From: an uncultured Oscillospiraceae bacterium
GTDB lineage: Bacteria; Bacillota; Clostridia; Oscillospirales; Ruminococcaceae
Assembly: GCA_900547385.1 (NCBI GenBank)
Contig: URGQ01000065.1
Location: 1 to 6,875 of the forward strand
Direction: 5' to 3'
DNA length: 6,875 nt
Positions 4,955 through 6,875 of the stretch are shown here, in pieces; position 1 is the first letter of the stretch, and every line of letters starts with the position of its first letter. The position numbers and the translations under genes were made by a program. A model generated the notes under the pieces. The model made no database searches, was not told the DNA's origin, and saw only the letters and a program-made list of their open reading frames with translations.

Positions 4955-6772
4955 TTATCGTATCCGGCGGATGACTGCCGACTGGCCCTCCAGCCGGCGC
5001 TCCCCCGCGCGGCCTACGGTGAATACCGTTTCGCCGTACTTGGCGGCATCGGGCAGGGGCAGCGGCCCCTCCCCGGGATTGACGCAGATGATAAATTCAC
5101 CGGTTTCATCCCGGCGGCGCCAGGCGGCCATACCAGCCGCGCACACCAGCGGCTCCAGTTCGCCGGCGGAAAGGGCACTGTTCCCGTTCCGGAGGGCGGC
5201 CATCTGCCGGATGCACTCCCGCAGGCCGGTGTCCTCCCGGCCCCAGGGGTAGGTGCCCCGGTTAAAGGGATCGGCGTAGCCCACCAGCCCGGCTTCATCG
5301 CCGTAGTAGAGGCAGGGCATACCGGGCAGGGTCATGGTCATAAGGGTGCCCAGCATGAAAAGCTGCCGCCCCCGGTAGTACTGCGCCACGGTAAGGGTAT
5401 TGTGGGCGCGCTGCCAATCGCGATCCCGGTGCTGCATGGGGGTGCCGCCCAGCGCGGTGATGGCGCGGGGGACATCGTGGCTGGAGAGGAGGTTCATCAT
5501 CACATCCCAGCAGGGGCGGGGGTAGTGCTCCAGCAGCTCCCACAGCCGCAGCCGGAAGGCGGCGCCATCCCCCCGCAGCAGGAAATCCAGTATTGCCTGC
5601 CGCAGCGGGTAGTTCATCACGCTGTCCAGCTCATGGCCCATCAGGTATTGGCGGTGCTCACCGTAGGCTTCCTTGCAGCTGGCGTCCTCCCACACCTCCC
5701 CGATGATGAGGGCATCGGGCTTTTCGGCGCGGGCCGCCTGGCGGATCATGCGTACCAGCTCATCGGGGTATTCATCCACCACATCCAGCCGCCAGCCATC
5801 GGCGCCCAGCCGCAGCCAGTGCCGCACGATGCCGTTTTCTCCGCAGAGGAATTCCCGCCAGCTCTCGTCCCGGCTGTTGAGCTTGGGGAGACTCTGGAAG
5901 CCCCACCAGCTCTCGTACATATTGGCGGCGGCATCCTTCCAGCAGTACCAGCTGCGGTAGGGGCTGCGCGGATCGCGGTAGGCGCCGCCGAGGCCGTAGC
6001 GACCCTCCTTATTGAAGTACAGGCTGTCGCTGCCGGTGTGATTGAACACGCCGTCCAGGATGATTTTGATGCCATGCTCATGGGCCCTTTGGCACAGGGT
6101 GATGAAATCCTGCTCGGTGCCCAGCAGCGGGTCGATGCGCAGGTAGTCGGCGGTATTGTAGCGGTGGTTGCTGTGCGCCTCAAAGATGGGATTGAGGTAC
6201 AGGACCCCGACCCCCAAGGCGGCCAGCTCCGGCAGCTTTTCGGTGATGCCGGCCAAATCACCGCCAAAATAATCATTGCAGCGGAACACGCCGTCGGCAT
6301 CGGGGACGCTTTGCGGCTCCTCCTGCCAGTCGCGGTGCAGCCGCCGGTCGGCGGGGACGCCGGTCTTCTCTCTGCCGCTGTTATAGTAGCGGTCCGGGAA
6401 GATCTGATACATTACCTGCCCGGCGAATTTTTGCGGAATATCGTAGGCCTTATCGTAGACGGTAAGCTGCCACAGCTGCCCCTCGCCGTAATCGGCGCTG
6501 CCATCGGGCGCGCGGTGCAGCAGGGTGCCATCCGAAAGGCGGAAGCCATAATAATAAAGCCCCGGCTCCTGCGGGGTGTACCGCAGGGTAAAGGCATCGC
6601 CCTGCCGGCACAGAGGGGTATGCAGCAGGGGCTGCGGCTGCCCGGCCCGGTACAGCAGCAGGGAGGGCGTGCGGGGATCGCCCTGGGGCAGGGTAAAGCG
6701 CAGGGTCATTTCCTCCCCCGCCGCCACCGCGCCGAAGGGCGTTTTATGTTCCGCCAGCAGGCTGTTAAACAT
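4955..6772 (-). CDS. GH13 alpha-glucanase, neopullulanase/cyclomaltodextrinase type
   Basis: This enzyme hydrolyses alpha-1,4 (and often alpha-1,6) linkages in maltodextrins, cyclodextrins or pullulan fragments. No signal peptide or membrane segment is visible, so it probably acts in the cytoplasm on imported oligosaccharides. The 605-residue product has an N-terminal beta-rich domain (about 1-110, CBM34-like), then a TIM barrel beginning near QVMYQIFPDRYY at 119-130, and a short C-terminal beta domain. All catalytic regions are present: DGVFNH at 240-245, GWRLD with nucleophile Asp330, GEV with general acid Glu359, and SHD with Asp433. LPKLN at 295-299 corresponds to the MPKLN-type region V motif that marks the neopullulanase/cyclomaltodextrinase/maltogenic amylase subfamily (GH13_20). 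The exact specificity within that group is not decided by sequence. The ATG follows AAAGGA near 6782-6787. It is the first gene of the minus-strand unit. Confidence 0.94.
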   Translation of the reverse strand: MFNSLLAEHKTPFGAVAAGEEMTLRFTLPQGDPRTPSLLLYRAGQPQPLLHTPLCRQGDAFTLRYTPQEPGLYYYGFRLSDGTLLHRAPDGSADYGEGQLWQLTVYDKAYDIPQKFAGQVMYQIFPDRYYNSGREKTGVPADRRLHRDWQEEPQSVPDADGVFRCNDYFGGDLAGITEKLPELAALGVGVLYLNPIFEAHSNHRYNTADYLRIDPLLGTEQDFITLCQRAHEHGIKIILDGVFNHTGSDSLYFNKEGRYGLGGAYRDPRSPYRSWYCWKDAAANMYESWWGFQSLPKLNSRDESWREFLCGENGIVRHWLRLGADGWRLDVVDEYPDELVRMIRQAARAEKPDALIIGEVWEDASCKEAYGEHRQYLMGHELDSVMNYPLRQAILDFLLRGDGAAFRLRLWELLEHYPRPCWDVMMNLLSSHDVPRAITALGGTPMQHRDRDWQRAHNTLTVAQYYRGRQLFMLGTLMTMTLPGMPCLYYGDEAGLVGYADPFNRGTYPWGREDTGLRECIRQMAALRNGNSALSAGELEPLVCAAGMAAWRRRDETGEFIICVNPGEGPLPLPDAAKYGETVFTVGRAGERRLEGQSAVIRRIR

Positions 6773-6875
6773 GGGTGTTGTCCTTTCGTGTGGAGATAAA
6801 TCTGCGCCCCCTCCCTGGGGAGGGGGTTGCCCTCCACATATCCTATTCGGTAGGAGTCGACGGAATATCGGTAGC
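6773..6875 (-). promoter_or_regulatory. Structured leader region upstream of the amylase gene
   Basis: The region contains the amylase Shine-Dalgarno and, just upstream, a nested palindrome. Outer arms 6789-6795 and 6832-6838 (7 bp, perfect) enclose inner arms 6807-6815 and 6818-6826 (9 bp, perfect, GC-rich). An alternative stem pairs 6819-6824 with 6830-6835. Farther out are two copies of CTACCGA (minus strand) spaced 21 bases apart, and a short CCTA/TAGG stem at 6842-6854. I find no convincing -35/-10 pair, so the promoter may lie outside the window or be non-consensus. Regulation of the amylase from here is plausible but unproven. The palindrome may instead be a dispersed repeat. Confidence 0.5.
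6807..6826. repeat. Perfect GC-rich palindrome in the amylase leader
   Basis: Nine-base arms (CCCCCTCCC and GGGAGGGGG) are separated by only two bases, so a real hairpin would lose its innermost pair. No T-run follows on either strand, so a simple intrinsic terminator is unlikely. It ends about 20 bases before the amylase ribosome binding site. Confidence 0.75.

Noticed and set aside
4934..6799. A 621-codon open frame on the plus strand across the amylase gene
   Set aside because: It is again in codon register with the real minus-strand gene and reflects the avoidance of the same rare codons. The minus strand has all the GH13 catalytic motifs.

Overview
The window looks like chromosomal DNA from a GC-rich member of the Bacillota (Clostridia), probably an Oscillospiraceae/Ruminococcaceae-type gut anaerobe. 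The evidence is strong AGGAGG-type ribosome binding sites, a Firmicutes-style L10 leader with a terminator attenuator, a NusG-domain-II membrane protein, strongly GC-biased third codon positions and consensus sigma-A promoter boxes. The placement is inference from style and gene content; no species can be named.

Layout. Positions 1-137 hold a perfect 11-bp inverted repeat and the leader of der. Der (138-1457) is the double-domain ribosome-assembly GTPase. One base after its stop begins a small four-helix membrane protein of unknown function (1459-1920). The reading frame next to this gene's end stays open and coding-like to 2017, so the gene may be frameshifted in an A-rich tract. A nitroreductase-family flavoprotein follows (2119-2655) and ends at a strong intrinsic terminator (2677-2711). 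The T/A tracts of that terminator sit directly upstream of a perfect-consensus promoter (2732-2760). This promoter drives the rplJ-rplL unit (L10 and L7/L12, 2958-3902) through a complete autoregulatory leader: an L10-binding three-way junction, a candidate antiterminator and an attenuator terminator. The unit ends at a GNRA-capped terminator (3960-3992), which is also where it meets the converging minus-strand genes.

The minus strand then carries a compact three-gene unit, transcribed from right to left: a cytoplasmic neopullulanase/cyclomaltodextrinase-type GH13 enzyme (6772-4955), a NusG-domain-II single-pass membrane protein (4942-4562) and a GNAT acetyltransferase (4531-4040). The gaps are 12 and 30 bases, and the second gene's Shine-Dalgarno touches the first gene's stop. 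Upstream of the amylase (6773-6875) is a structured leader with nested inverted repeats.

Themes. The plus strand is mostly translation machinery and ribosome biogenesis (Der, L10, L7/L12) and the minus strand is sugar metabolism plus accessory functions. No mobile element, CRISPR array, tRNA or rRNA was seen. I found no clearly new biological system. The most informative parts are the readable L10-leader switch, the separation of rplJL from its usual neighbours, the possible frameshift after 1900 and the palindromic amylase leader.
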